Shown here one piece after another: positions 44,421 to 53,456 of a stretch of 64,000 bases of DNA. The position numbers were made by a program, and so were the translations under genes. The notes beneath the pieces are model-generated. The model worked only from the letters and a program-made list of their open reading frames with translations. It was not told the origin of the DNA and ran no database searches. The first letter of the stretch is position 1. Each line of letters starts with the position of its first letter. Source of the stretch: DATFEN01 sp035691285. GTDB lineage: Bacteria > Acidobacteriota > Vicinamibacteria > Fen-336. The DNA lies in assembly GCA_035691285.1 (NCBI GenBank), contig DASSJI010000246.1:1-64000 (forward strand), in the 5' to 3' direction.

Positions 44421-46123
44421 CGCGCGTCGTCGTCGATCCCGTCACCCGCATCGAGGGCCACCTCCGCATCGAGACGGAGGTGGACAAAGGCACAGTCCGC
44501 GACGCCTGGTCCTCGGCCACGATGTTCCGCGGCGTCGAGCTGATCCTGCAGGGGCGCGACCCGCGCGACGCCTGGGCCTTCACGCAGCGGATCTGCGGCG
44601 TCTGCACCACGGTGCACGCGATCGCGTCGATCCGCGCCGTGGAGAACGCGATCGGGGCGTCCCCTCCGCCGAACGCGCGCCTGCTCCGCAACCTGATCAT
44701 CGCGTCGCAGTGCGTGCAGGACCACGTGATCCACTTCTACCACCTGCACGCCCTCGACTGGGTCGACATCGTCTCCGCGCTCTCGGCGGACCCCGCCAAG
44801 GCCTCGGCCCTCGCGGAGTCGATCTCCGACTGGCCGCTGTCGAGCCGCAAGTACTTCGAGGGCGTCCGCGCCCGCGTGAAGGCCTTCGTGGACCGCGGCC
44901 AGCTGGGCCCCTTCGCGAACGCCTACTGGGGCCATCCCGCCTACAAGCTGCCGCCCGAGGCGAACCTCCTGGCCGTGGCCCACTACCTCGAGGCCCTCGA
45001 CTGGCAGCGAGAGTTCATCCGCATCCACGCCGTCCTCGGCGGGAAGAACCCGCACCTCCAGAGCTTCCTGGTCGGCGGCATGGCGACGCCCGTCGATCCC
45101 GACAAGCAGGCCTCCATCAACGCGGGCACGCTGGCCGGACTCCGGGGGATGATCGCCTCGGCTCGCGACTTCGTGGCGAAGGTCTACATCCCCGACCTGC
45201 TCGCCGTGGCCTCGTTCTACAAGGACTGGGCGGCACACGGCCAGGGCGTCGGCAACTACCTCGTCTACGGCGAGTACCCCGAGAACGACGACCCGCGGCC
45301 GAGCCTGTTCCTGCCGTCGGGCGTGATCCGGAGCCGCGACCTCACCAAGGTCGAGCCCTTCGATGCGGCGAAGATCACCGAGCACGTCAAGCATTCCTGG
45401 TACGCCTACTCCGCCGGCGACGACGCGGCCCTGCATCCCACGAAGGGCGAGACAAAGCCGAAGTTCACGGGTCCCGCGCCGCCCTTCGAGCGCCTCGACA
45501 CCGAGGGCAAGTACTCGTGGCTCAAGTCGCCGCGCTACGACGGGCTGCCCATGGAGGTCGGCCCGCTGTCGCGGATGCTCGTCGCCTACGCGTCGGGCCA
45601 TCCCCGCGTGAAGGAGCTGGTCGGATCGGTGCTCCAGAAGCTGGGCGTCGGGCCCGAGGCGCTGTTCTCCACGCTCGGTCGCGTGGCGGCCCGCGGCATC
45701 GAGACGCTCCTGCTGGCCGAGCGCATGGACGGCTGGCTCGACGAGCTCCAGGCCAATATGGAGCGCCACGACCTGCGCATCCACGACAACTCGAAGTGGG
45801 ATCCCGCGAGCTGGCCCGCCGACTGCTCGGGGGCCGGCTTCCACGAGGCCCCGCGCGGCGCCCTCGGCCACTGGGTGCACATCAAGGACGGCGCGATCGC
45901 CAACTACCAGTGCATCGTCCCCAGCACGTGGAACGCGGGGCCCCGGGACGCCCAGGGCCAGCGCGGGCCCTACGAAGCGGCCCTCGTGGGCACGCCGGTC
46001 GCCGATCCCGCGCGGCCGGTCGAGATCCTCAGGACCGTGCACTCCTTCGACCCCTGCATCGCCTGCGGCGTCCACGTGGTCGACGCGAACCGGCGCGAGC
46101 TCGCGCGAGTGAGGGCCGTATGA
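44417..46123 (+). CDS. hyaB: Group 1 [NiFe] uptake hydrogenase, large subunit
   Basis: The 568-residue catalytic subunit, which splits H2 outside the cytoplasmic membrane. Nickel ligands are in RICGVCTTVH (C60, C63) and DPCIACGVH (C547, C550). A 15-residue tail after H553 should be removed by the protease encoded downstream. The GTG start at 44417 overlaps the small-subunit stop as GTGA and has AAAGGAGG upstream. It has no signal of its own and is exported with HyaA. Confidence 0.94.
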   Translation: MTRVVVDPVTRIEGHLRIETEVDKGTVRDAWSSATMFRGVELILQGRDPRDAWAFTQRICGVCTTVHAIASIRAVENAIGASPPPNARLLRNLIIASQCVQDHVIHFYHLHALDWVDIVSALSADPAKASALAESISDWPLSSRKYFEGVRARVKAFVDRGQLGPFANAYWGHPAYKLPPEANLLAVAHYLEALDWQREFIRIHAVLGGKNPHLQSFLVGGMATPVDPDKQASINAGTLAGLRGMIASARDFVAKVYIPDLLAVASFYKDWAAHGQGVGNYLVYGEYPENDDPRPSLFLPSGVIRSRDLTKVEPFDAAKITEHVKHSWYAYSAGDDAALHPTKGETKPKFTGPAPPFERLDTEGKYSWLKSPRYDGLPMEVGPLSRMLVAYASGHPRVKELVGSVLQKLGVGPEALFSTLGRVAARGIETLLLAERMDGWLDELQANMERHDLRIHDNSKWDPASWPADCSGAGFHEAPRGALGHWVHIKDGAIANYQCIVPSTWNAGPRDAQGQRGPYEAALVGTPVADPARPVEILRTVHSFDPCIACGVHVVDANRRELARVRAV

Positions 46124-46839
46124 AGGCGCCTCAGGATCTCGTCCGCGTGTACGTGTGGGAGTGGCCCGTCCGCATGGCGCACTGGTGCACCGCCTACGCA
46201 ATCCTGGCCCTCGCCGCGACCGGCTACTACATGGGCCACCCGTTCATCACGGTCCCGGGGCCCGCCGGGGCCAGCTTCGTGATGGGGTGGGCGAAGATCA
46301 TCCACTTCTGGGCGGCCGCGGTCTTCGCGCTCTCGGTCCTCGCCCGCGTGGCGTGGATGTTCCTCGGCAACCAGTACTCCCACTGGAACAAGTTCCTGCC
46401 CATGACCCGGAGGCGCTGGACGGCGATCGGCCTGACGCTGCGCTACTACCTGTTCCAGCTCCGCCAGCCTCCGGGCTTCGTCGGCCACAACCCCCTCGCG
46501 GGCTTCACGTACAGCTTCGTGTTCCTGATGTACTTCGCGATGATCGTGACCGGGCTCGCTCTGTACAGCGTGAGCGCCCACGTCGACTCCCCGTTCCGTC
46601 TCTTCGGCTTCCTGCTGCCGCTGCTCGGCGGAGCGCAGACCGCGCGCTTCGTCCACCACATCGTGATGTGGATGATCCTGGCCTTCGCCGTGCACCACGT
46701 CTACAGCTCGGTGCTGATGTCGCAGGTCGAGGCTCGCGGCACGATCGAATCCATGGCTTCGGGCTACAAGTTCGTGCCCCGTGAGGACCTCCACTATTCC
46801 GGCTACCGGTTCCTCGGCATGAAGGATGCGGAGCACTGA
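46120..46839 (+). CDS. hyaC: Hydrogenase cytochrome b subunit
   Basis: A 239-residue di-haem cytochrome b of the HyaC/HupC family that carries electrons from the small subunit to quinone. Four membrane helices are expected (about 18-38, 62-84, 128-152, 188-210). Candidate haem histidines are in VRMAHW, KIIHFWAA, RFVHHIVMW and FAVHHVYSS, and the GYKFVPREDL tail is typical. The ATG overlaps the large-subunit stop as ATGA. Confidence 0.92.
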   Translation: MKAPQDLVRVYVWEWPVRMAHWCTAYAILALAATGYYMGHPFITVPGPAGASFVMGWAKIIHFWAAAVFALSVLARVAWMFLGNQYSHWNKFLPMTRRRWTAIGLTLRYYLFQLRQPPGFVGHNPLAGFTYSFVFLMYFAMIVTGLALYSVSAHVDSPFRLFGFLLPLLGGAQTARFVHHIVMWMILAFAVHHVYSSVLMSQVEARGTIESMASGYKFVPREDLHYSGYRFLGMKDAEH

Positions 46840-47383
46840 CCGCCCCACGCCGCTCCTGATCCTGGGGCTGGGCAACCTGCTCTGCAGCGACGACGGCCTC
46901 GGCGTCGCGGCCGTGCGCCGTCTCTGCGAGGAGTACGCGGCCGCCGAAGGCGTAGAGATCCTCGACGGCGGCACCCTCGGGCTCTCGCTGCTGCCCCACC
47001 TGCTCGACGCCCGCGCCGTCATCCTGGTGGACGCCATCCAGGGTGACGGTCCCCCGGGGGCTCACGTCCGCCTCGAGGGCGACGAGGTGGCGCCGGCGGC
47101 AGCGGTGCGCCTGTCGCCTCACCAGGTCGGGGTCGCGGACCTCCTCGACGCAGCGCGGCTCCTGGATCGCTTCCCCGAGCGCCTCGTGCTGCTGGGCCTC
47201 GTCCCCTCGCGGCTCGACCTCGGGTTCGGGCTCTCGCGACCGGTCGAGGACGCCCTGCCCGAGCTGGTGCGCCGGACCGCAGCCGAGGCCCGGGCGCTGG
47301 GCTTCGCGTTCGAGCCGAGGGCCGCCGCCGATGAGCCGCCACGCGCTCGCCAGCCTCTGGCTCCTCTTCGCCTCGGCATGTAG
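46826..47383 (+). CDS. hyaD: Hydrogenase maturation protease (HyaD-like) for the uptake enzyme
   Basis: A 185-residue nickel-dependent endopeptidase that cleaves the HyaB tail. Family motifs are ILGLGNLLCSDDGLGVAAVR (about 11-30), the middle LDGGTLGLSLL segment and ILVDAIQGD. It overlaps hyaC by 14 bases. The C-terminal 25 residues are extra and proline-rich; their coding sequence overlaps the cytochrome c start by 53 bases. Confidence 0.9.
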   Translation: MRSTDRPTPLLILGLGNLLCSDDGLGVAAVRRLCEEYAAAEGVEILDGGTLGLSLLPHLLDARAVILVDAIQGDGPPGAHVRLEGDEVAPAAAVRLSPHQVGVADLLDAARLLDRFPERLVLLGLVPSRLDLGFGLSRPVEDALPELVRRTAAEARALGFAFEPRAAADEPPRARQPLAPLRLGM

Positions 47384-47735
47384 CCGCGGCGACGCGGGGC
47401 TGCCCGACCCCTACGCGGGGCTCGAGGTGCCCGACGACCTCCGCTCGCCCGAGAGGCGCGCTCAGGGGGCGGCGCTGTTCCAGGACCACTGCGCCCTCTG
47501 CCATGGCGCACGCGCCGACGGGCACGGCGCGCGGCGCGAGGGCCTCCAGCCGAAACCGCGGGACTTCACCGATCCCGCCTGGCGGGAGCGGGCCTCGCCA
47601 CGGGCCGTCTTCTACGCCGTCCGCGAGGGAGTGCGGGGTACGGCCATGCCGGCCTGGAAGTCGCTCGACGACGACGAGGTCTGGGACCTCGTGGCCTTCC
47701 TGCTCTCGGCCGGCGAGGCATCGCCGCCCCGCTGA
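47331..47735 (+). CDS. Small monohaem c-type cytochrome in the hydrogenase operon
   Basis: A 134-residue exported cytochrome c. A short hydrophobic N terminus (MSRHALASLWLLFASAC) could be a signal peptide or a lipoprotein signal with the cysteine at 17. The haem site is CALCH (about 54-58). The sixth ligand is probably the methionine in RGTAMPAWK. The gene overlaps hyaD by 53 bases in another frame, so it is part of the operon. It may accept electrons from the hydrogenase or from the cytochrome b complex; this is inferred from position. Confidence 0.82.
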   Translation: MSRHALASLWLLFASACSRGDAGLPDPYAGLEVPDDLRSPERRAQGAALFQDHCALCHGARADGHGARREGLQPKPRDFTDPAWRERASPRAVFYAVREGVRGTAMPAWKSLDDDEVWDLVAFLLSAGEASPPR

Positions 47736-47752
47736 GGCCGCAAGAACGGCGC

Positions 47753-47793
47753 GCCCGGGAGACGCCCGGGCAAGTTCTGCGCGACGCAGAGCT
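47753..47793 (+). terminator. Two hairpins between cytochrome c and hypF
   Basis: GCCCGGG (47753-47759) pairs with CCCGGGC (47765-47771) around AGACG. Immediately after, AGTTCTGCG (47773-47781) pairs with CGCAGAGCT (47785-47793), with one G-U pair and loop CGA, followed by TT. They lie 17 bases after the cytochrome stop. They could lower read-through into hypF or protect the structural-gene message. The T-run is too short for a sure terminator. Confidence 0.4.
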
Positions 47794-47866
47794 TTCGGGG
47801 CGAGTGCGTGAGGCCGCAAACCATGGCGCGCTTCGTGCACTCTCGACGGCCCATCGAGCAACGGCG

Positions 47867-50176
47867 ATGGAGAGCTGCATCGAGGGGAGGCGAATCGAGG
47901 TTCGGGGCACCGTGCAGGGCGTCGGGTTCCGGCCCTGGGTCTATCGGCTGGCGCGGGCGACTGGCATCTCCGGCCGCGTCCGCAACGACGCGCGCGGCGT
48001 GACGATCGAAGCCTTCGGCTCGGCCGAAGCCCTCGAGGGCTTCGTCGCTCGCCTCACCGAGGCGCCTCCGCCGGCGGCCTCGATCCGCGAGCTCGAGACC
48101 GCTGTGATCGCGCCCGAGCGGGCCGCCGACTTCGTGATCGTCGAGAGCCTCTCCCAGGGCGAGCGGCGCGTCTCCGCGCCGCCCGATCTGGCGACGTGTC
48201 CCGACTGCCGGCGCGAGATCCTCGATCCCCGCGATCGCCGCCATCGTTACCCGTTCACGAACTGCACGAGCTGCGGCCCGCGCTTCACGATCCTCCGCGG
48301 CGTCCCCTACGACCGGGCCACGACCAGCATGGCCGGCTTCGAGATGTGCGCGGCCTGCCGCCGGGAGTACGAGTCGCCCCTCGACCGTCGCTTCCACGCG
48401 GAGCCCAACGCCTGCCCCGCCTGCGGCCCGCGCCTCGTCGCCGTGTCGCCGGGCGGCCAGGTGCAGAACAACGCGGACCCGCTCCGGCTGGCCGCCGAGG
48501 CGCTGCGCGGCGGGCTCGTCGTGGCGATCAAGGGCGTCGGAGGCTTCCACCTCGCCTGCGACGCGTCCTCGAGCGCGGCGGTGACGCGCTTGCGGCGGCG
48601 CAAGCGGCGCGACCACAAGCCCTTCGCCGTGATGGCGCGCGACCTGTCGGACGCGGGCCGGCTGGCACACCTCACGCAGGACGAGCGCGTGCTCCTCACG
48701 TCGGTCGAGCGCCCGATCGTACTGGCGCGCGCCCGCGCTGGTTCCGGCCTCGCGCCGGAAGTTGCCCCGCGCAACCCGCTCGTAGGGCTCATGCTCCCCT
48801 ACTCGCCGCTCCACCACCTGCTCCTCGCCGAGGCCGACACGCCGCTCGTGATGACCTCGGGCAACCTCTCCGACGAGCCCATCGCGAAGGACAACGACGA
48901 GGCCCTGGAGCGGCTCGGCAGCGTGGCGGACCTGTTCCTCCTCCACGACCGCGACATCGAGACCCGCTGCGACGACTCGGTGGCCCGCATCGTCGCGGGC
49001 CGACCGGTCGTGCTGCGCCGCGGCCGGGGCTACGTGCCGCGTCCCGTGGCCGTGAGCCCGCCCTTCGAACGCCCGGTCCTGGCCTGCGGCGGCCAGATCA
49101 AGAACGCCGCCTGCATCGGCGTATCCGACACGGCGTACCTCGGCCCCCACGTCGGGGACCTGGACAGCCTCGGCAACGTCCAGGCGTTCGAGGACGCCGT
49201 GAGGCACCTCGAGCGGCTGCTCGAGGTGCGGCCGGAGATCGTCGCCTACGACCTGCACCCCGGCTACCGCTCCACGGTCTACGCGCTCACCCGTGAGGAA
49301 CCGCTGAAGGTGGGCGTCCAGCATCACCACGCCCACGTGGCGAGCGTCATGGCCGAGCACGGCCTCGCCGGCCCGGTCATCGGCGTGGCGTACGACGGGA
49401 CGGGCTACGGCACCGACGGCGCGCTCTGGGGCGGCGAGATCCTGGTGGCGGGCCTCACGGGCTTCGAGCGGCGCGCCACGCTGCGGCCGCTGCCGCTGCC
49501 CGGCGGCGAGGCGGCGATCCGGGACGTCTGGCGCCTCGCCCTCGTCCTGCTCGACGACGCCTTCGAGGGCGCCCCGCCGTCGCTCGACGCCTTCCCGCTC
49601 TTCCGCCATGTCCCCGAGGCCGCGGTCGAGAGCGTGAGACGCATCGCACGGGTTCCGACGCTCGCGCCCCGCGCCCACGGCGTCGGGCGCTACTTCGACG
49701 CCCTGGGCGCGCTGGTCCTGGGCCTTTCGCTCTCGCACCACGAGGGCGAGGTGGCCCTCGAGTGGAATCTCGTCGCCGATCCCGGTGAACGTGGCGCCTA
49801 CCCGTACGACATCGACGAGTCCGCCTCGCCGTGGATGATCGACCTCCGGCCGCTGGTGCGGGCCGTCGTGGACGACCTCCGCGCCGGAGCCGGTCCGGCG
49901 CGCATCTCGTCGCGCTTCCACAATGCCCTCGCCCTCGCCACCGCGGACGCCGTGCGCCGGACCGCCCTGGGCGCAGGCGGCCTGCCGGTCGCGCTCAGCG
50001 GCGGCTGCTTCCAGAACGCGCTGCTCGCCGAGCGCGTCCTCGACGCTCTCGCCCCTCGCTTCCCCGTGTACCTGCACCGCGCGGTTCCACCTGGCGACGG
50101 CGGGCTCGCCCTCGGCCAGGCCGTCGTCGCACGCGCGGTGGTCGAGGAGGGCCGGGAGGGACCGTCATGTGCCTAG
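47867..50176 (+). CDS. hypF: Carbamoyltransferase HypF
   Basis: A 769-residue protein that makes the thiocarboxamide on HypE from carbamoyl phosphate, the source of the active-site cyanide ligands. Domains in order are acylphosphatase (about 8-95, GTVQGVGFRPWVYRLA), two zinc fingers (C111/C114 with C133/C136, and C161/C164 with C183/C186), a YrdC-like domain (about 195-375) and a Kae1-like domain (about 395-765, HHHAHVASVMAEHG, ALSGGCFQNALL). ATG 47867 starts right before the acylphosphatase; GTG 47804 would add 21 unconserved residues. Confidence 0.95.
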   Translation: MESCIEGRRIEVRGTVQGVGFRPWVYRLARATGISGRVRNDARGVTIEAFGSAEALEGFVARLTEAPPPAASIRELETAVIAPERAADFVIVESLSQGERRVSAPPDLATCPDCRREILDPRDRRHRYPFTNCTSCGPRFTILRGVPYDRATTSMAGFEMCAACRREYESPLDRRFHAEPNACPACGPRLVAVSPGGQVQNNADPLRLAAEALRGGLVVAIKGVGGFHLACDASSSAAVTRLRRRKRRDHKPFAVMARDLSDAGRLAHLTQDERVLLTSVERPIVLARARAGSGLAPEVAPRNPLVGLMLPYSPLHHLLLAEADTPLVMTSGNLSDEPIAKDNDEALERLGSVADLFLLHDRDIETRCDDSVARIVAGRPVVLRRGRGYVPRPVAVSPPFERPVLACGGQIKNAACIGVSDTAYLGPHVGDLDSLGNVQAFEDAVRHLERLLEVRPEIVAYDLHPGYRSTVYALTREEPLKVGVQHHHAHVASVMAEHGLAGPVIGVAYDGTGYGTDGALWGGEILVAGLTGFERRATLRPLPLPGGEAAIRDVWRLALVLLDDAFEGAPPSLDAFPLFRHVPEAAVESVRRIARVPTLAPRAHGVGRYFDALGALVLGLSLSHHEGEVALEWNLVADPGERGAYPYDIDESASPWMIDLRPLVRAVVDDLRAGAGPARISSRFHNALALATADAVRRTALGAGGLPVALSGGCFQNALLAERVLDALAPRFPVYLHRAVPPGDGGLALGQAVVARAVVEEGREGPSCA

Positions 50177-50460
50177 GCGTGCCGGGCCGCGTGCTGAGGG
50201 TCGCCGGGGACGTCGCGCTCGTGGACTTCTTCGGCGTGCGCCGGGACGTGCGCCTCGACATCGTCGACGAGCCCGTGGCGCCCGGGGACTACATCCTCAA
50301 CCACGTCGGCTTCGCGATCCGCCGCATCCCGAGCGAGCACATCGCCGAGACCCTCGCCCTCTACGAGACGCTGCTCCGCGAGGCGGGGGACGACATGATG
50401 GCGGCCGACGTCCGCTCCGAGATCGAGGCGACGGGCCGGAGGACGCGCGATGGCGCCTGA
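50167..50460 (+). CDS. hypC: Hydrogenase maturation chaperone HypC
   Basis: A 97-residue chaperone. The essential N-terminal cysteine is in MCLGVPGRV; VDFFGVRRDVRLDIV and GDYILNHVGFAI complete the family pattern. With HypD it assembles the Fe(CN)2CO unit and delivers it to the large subunit. It overlaps hypF by 10 bases and hypD by 11 bases. Only one hypC is present for two hydrogenases. Confidence 0.95.
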   Translation: MCLGVPGRVLRVAGDVALVDFFGVRRDVRLDIVDEPVAPGDYILNHVGFAIRRIPSEHIAETLALYETLLREAGDDMMAADVRSEIEATGRRTRDGA

Positions 50461-51592
50461 CCGCGACCTCCTCGCGTCGGAGCTGAAGTTCCGCGACCCG
50501 GGACGCGCGCGGGCCCTGGCCGCGCAGCTCGCCGCCGTCACCCACGAGGTGGGTCGCGCGCCCGTCGCGGTGATGCACGTGTGCGGAAGCCACGAGCAGG
50601 CCATCGCGAAGTTCGGGCTGCGGGCCGCGTTCCCCAGGGACCTCCAGGTGATCATGGGCCCCGGCTGTCCCGTGTGCGTCACCGACACCCCCGAGGTGGA
50701 CGAGGGGGTGGCGCTCGCCCGCCAGGGCGCGCGCATCGCGACCTACGGCGACATGCTCCGGGTGCCCGGCACCGCGCTGTCCCTCGCGGACGCGCAGGCG
50801 GAGGGCGGGAGGATCGAGGTCGTCTACTCGGTGACCCAGGCCGTGGAGCTGGCCCGCAAGACCTCGGACGAGGTCGTCTTCTTCGCCACCGGCTTCGAGA
50901 CCACGGCGGTGGCCACGGCCGCGGCGGTCCTGGCCGGCACGCCGCCCAACTTCTCGATCCTCTCGGCCCACAAGTACATCCCGCCCGTCATGGAGATCGT
51001 GGCCGAGATGCCCGATACGCGCGTGGAGGGCTTCCTGGCCGCGGGCCACGCCGCGACCATCACCGGCTGGGGCATCTTCGAGCACTTCGTCGAGCGCCAT
51101 CGCCTGCCCGTGGTGGTCGCGGGCTTCGAGCCCCTCGACATCCTCGCCGGCCTCGTGCGGCTCGTCGAGCTGGTGCGCGACGGCCTGCCCAGGGTCGACA
51201 ACATGTACCCGCGCTGCGTGACCCGCGAGGGCAACCGCGCCGCCCAGGAGATGCTCTGGAAGGTGTTTCGCCCGGTGGGCGGCCGCTGGCGTGGCATCGC
51301 CCACATCCCGAACGGCAACCTGCGCCTTCGCGAGGAGTGGGCGAGGCTGGACGCGCGCCGGCGCTTTCACATCGACCTGGCCGGCCTGTGGGACGAGGCG
51401 CCGGCCGGGCTGGTCCAGCACTGCATCTGCGGCGAGATCATGGCCGGCGTGAGGTCGCCCTCCGACTGCCGGCTGTTCGGGAAGGAGTGCATCCCCGACG
51501 CGCCCGTGGGGGCGTGCATGGTCAGCAGCGAGGGCACCTGCCGCATCTGGCACCAGTACGGCGCGGTGCCGGAGCTGGGAGCGGCGCCGTGA
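50450..51592 (+). CDS. hypD: Hydrogenase maturation protein HypD
   Basis: A 380-residue iron-sulfur scaffold protein for the Fe(CN)2CO group. The conserved cysteine motifs are all visible: MHVCGSHEQAI (about 43), GPGCPVCVT (about 69), and the C-terminal set CICGEIMAGV, PSDCRLFGKECIPDAP and GACMVSSEGTC. The length matches the family. It overlaps hypC by 11 bases and hypE by four (GTGA). Confidence 0.96.
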   Translation: MAPDRDLLASELKFRDPGRARALAAQLAAVTHEVGRAPVAVMHVCGSHEQAIAKFGLRAAFPRDLQVIMGPGCPVCVTDTPEVDEGVALARQGARIATYGDMLRVPGTALSLADAQAEGGRIEVVYSVTQAVELARKTSDEVVFFATGFETTAVATAAAVLAGTPPNFSILSAHKYIPPVMEIVAEMPDTRVEGFLAAGHAATITGWGIFEHFVERHRLPVVVAGFEPLDILAGLVRLVELVRDGLPRVDNMYPRCVTREGNRAAQEMLWKVFRPVGGRWRGIAHIPNGNLRLREEWARLDARRRFHIDLAGLWDEAPAGLVQHCICGEIMAGVRSPSDCRLFGKECIPDAPVGACMVSSEGTCRIWHQYGAVPELGAAP

Positions 51593-52626
51593 ACGCCCTC
51601 AGGGCCCGCGTGGAGCGCATCAGCCTGAAGCAGGGCGCCGGCGGACGCGCCATGCGCGCGCTCATCGAGAGCGTGTTCCTGCCCGGCTTCGTCGACGGCG
51701 CCTCGGAGGGCATCGGTCTCGCCGCGATGGACGACGGCGCGGCGCTCCGCGTGGGAGACCGCTGGCTCGTCGTGACGACCGACTCCCACGTTGTAAAGCC
51801 CGCCTTCTTCCCGGGCGGCGACATCGGGCGGCTGGCCATCTCGGGAACCGTGAACGACCTCGCGATGATGGGCGCCACGGACGCGCCGGCACTGACCTGC
51901 GCCGTGATCCTCGAGGAGGGCTTCGCCCGGGCGGACCTCGAGAGCGTCCAGGCCTCGATGCGACAGGCCTGCTCCGAGGCCGGCGCCCAAGTCGTGACCG
52001 GCGACACCAAGGTGATGGGCAAGGGCGAGCTGGACGGCATCGTTCTCAACACGACCGGCGTCGCCCTGACCGACCGCCCGGTCCCCGACTCCGGCCTGCG
52101 CCCGGGCGATCGCATCCTCGTCACCGGCAGCATGGGCGACCACGGCTTCGCGATCCTGGCCGTCCGCCACGGCCTCGGCCTCGAGGGCGACCTGCGCTCG
52201 GACGTGGCACCCATCAACGGGCTCGTGCGGAGCGCCCTCGCCGCGGGCGGAGACGAAGTCGTCGCGATGAAGGACCCCACCCGCGGCGGCCTCGCCGGCG
52301 TGCTCCACGAGATGGCGGCGAAGAGCGGCGTCGGTGTGGTCCTGGAGGAAGCCAGCGTGCCGGTCTCCGCCGCCGTGCGCGCCGCCTCGGAGATGCTGGG
52401 AATCGATCCCCTGTACGTCGCCAACGAGGGCAAGGCGGTGATCGGCGTCCGCGCCGAGGCGGCCGGGCGCGTGCTCGACGCCCTGCGCTCCCATCCCCTC
52501 GGACGCGATGCGGCCATCGTGGGCGCCTGCGTCGCCGAGCGTCCGGGCTCGGTGATCCTGGACACGGGCGTCGGACGGCGACTCCTGGCCGAGCCGGAGG
52601 GCGAGCTGCTGCCGCGCATATGCTGA
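51589..52626 (+). CDS. hypE: Hydrogenase maturation protein HypE
   Basis: A 345-residue ATP-dependent dehydratase that converts the HypF-made thiocarboxamide on its C-terminal cysteine to thiocyanate. The chain ends in PRIC, the required terminus. AIRS-fold motifs include KQGAGGRAMR, LAAMDDGAAL, GTVNDLAMMGA and KDPTRGGLAG. The GTG start at 51589 overlaps the hypD stop. SelD belongs to the same superfamily but lacks the PRIC end, so this is HypE. It overlaps the following crotonase-fold gene by seven bases. Confidence 0.96.
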   Translation: MNALRARVERISLKQGAGGRAMRALIESVFLPGFVDGASEGIGLAAMDDGAALRVGDRWLVVTTDSHVVKPAFFPGGDIGRLAISGTVNDLAMMGATDAPALTCAVILEEGFARADLESVQASMRQACSEAGAQVVTGDTKVMGKGELDGIVLNTTGVALTDRPVPDSGLRPGDRILVTGSMGDHGFAILAVRHGLGLEGDLRSDVAPINGLVRSALAAGGDEVVAMKDPTRGGLAGVLHEMAAKSGVGVVLEEASVPVSAAVRAASEMLGIDPLYVANEGKAVIGVRAEAAGRVLDALRSHPLGRDAAIVGACVAERPGSVILDTGVGRRLLAEPEGELLPRIC

Positions 52627-53450
52627 GCATCCGCCTCGAACGCGACGGCGCGGTCGGGATCCTGACCATCGCACGGCGCGAGCGCTTCAACTCCATGGAC
52701 GTCGAGACCGCGCGCGACTTCCGGAGCGCGGGCCTCAAGCTCGCCCGCGACCCCGAGGTCCGGGCGGCGGTCGTGCGCGGGGACGGCGGCGTCTTCTGCA
52801 GCGGCGCCGACCTCAAGTACATCCAGGCCGGCGGCGACCCGCGAGAGCTGGGCTACCTGCACCCGGACTCACGGGAGGTGCCGGGCGGGTACGGCGAGGT
52901 CTTCAAGCAGATCCTCGAATACCTCCACGCCACGATCTCGGAGATCCGCCGCGCGCCCAAGCCCTTCATCGCGGCCGTCGACGGCATGGCGGCGGCGGGC
53001 GGCTTCGGGATCGCCATGTGCTGCGACCTCGTGCTCGCCTCGGAGCGCGCCACCTTCGAGTGGGCCTATCACAAGACCGGCCTGACCGGCGCCGAGAGCT
53101 CGACCTTCTTCCTGCCCCGGCTCGTCGGCCTCCGCAAGGCGCTGGAGCTCGTCCTGCTCAACCCGCGCCTCACGGCTCGCCAGGCTCTGGAGATGGGCCT
53201 CGTCACCGACGTCTTCCCGGACGCGTCCTTCGACCGCGACGTGATGGAGGTCGCCCACAGGCTGGCGGCGGGGCCCACCGAGGCCTATGCCGTGGCCAAG
53301 GCCCTGCTCAACCAGGCGGCGGGCGTCGATCGCCTCGACTACCACCTCGACGAGGAGCTCGCGAGCCTCGCGCGCATCGCCGACGGCCCGGACTTCGCCG
53401 AGGGCATCGCGGCCTTCTTCGGCAAGCGGGCGCCGCGCTTCGGCGGATAG
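52620..53450 (+). CDS. Crotonase-fold (enoyl-CoA hydratase/isomerase family) protein inside the hyp operon
   Basis: A 276-residue crotonase-superfamily protein. The oxyanion-hole segments are FCSGADLKYIQ (about 60) and GMAAAGGFGIAMCCD (about 122). The two glutamates of classical enoyl-CoA hydratase are missing: GGCEL reads GGFGI and the FGQPE position reads FEWAY. The sequence then continues HKTGLTGAESS...LPRLVG, nearer to isomerase-type members. It overlaps hypE by seven bases and is followed six bases later by hypA. HypX, which supplies CO for aerobic [NiFe] maturation, has a crotonase-like C-terminal domain, so a link to maturation is possible. No formyl-transferase-like partner gene is in the window. 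Confidence 0.85.
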   Translation: MLSIRLERDGAVGILTIARRERFNSMDVETARDFRSAGLKLARDPEVRAAVVRGDGGVFCSGADLKYIQAGGDPRELGYLHPDSREVPGGYGEVFKQILEYLHATISEIRRAPKPFIAAVDGMAAAGGFGIAMCCDLVLASERATFEWAYHKTGLTGAESSTFFLPRLVGLRKALELVLLNPRLTARQALEMGLVTDVFPDASFDRDVMEVAHRLAAGPTEAYAVAKALLNQAAGVDRLDYHLDEELASLARIADGPDFAEGIAAFFGKRAPRFGG

Positions 53451-53456
53451 GCCGAC

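Noticed and set aside
47804..47866. Longer HypF start at GTG 47804
   Set aside because: The added residues are not HypF-like, and ATG 47867 begins directly before the acylphosphatase domain.
51589..52626. SelD (selenophosphate synthase) to support a selenium-dependent hydroxylase
   Set aside because: The protein ends in PRIC and sits between hypD and hypA, so it is HypE. No selenium genes or in-frame TGA candidates were seen.
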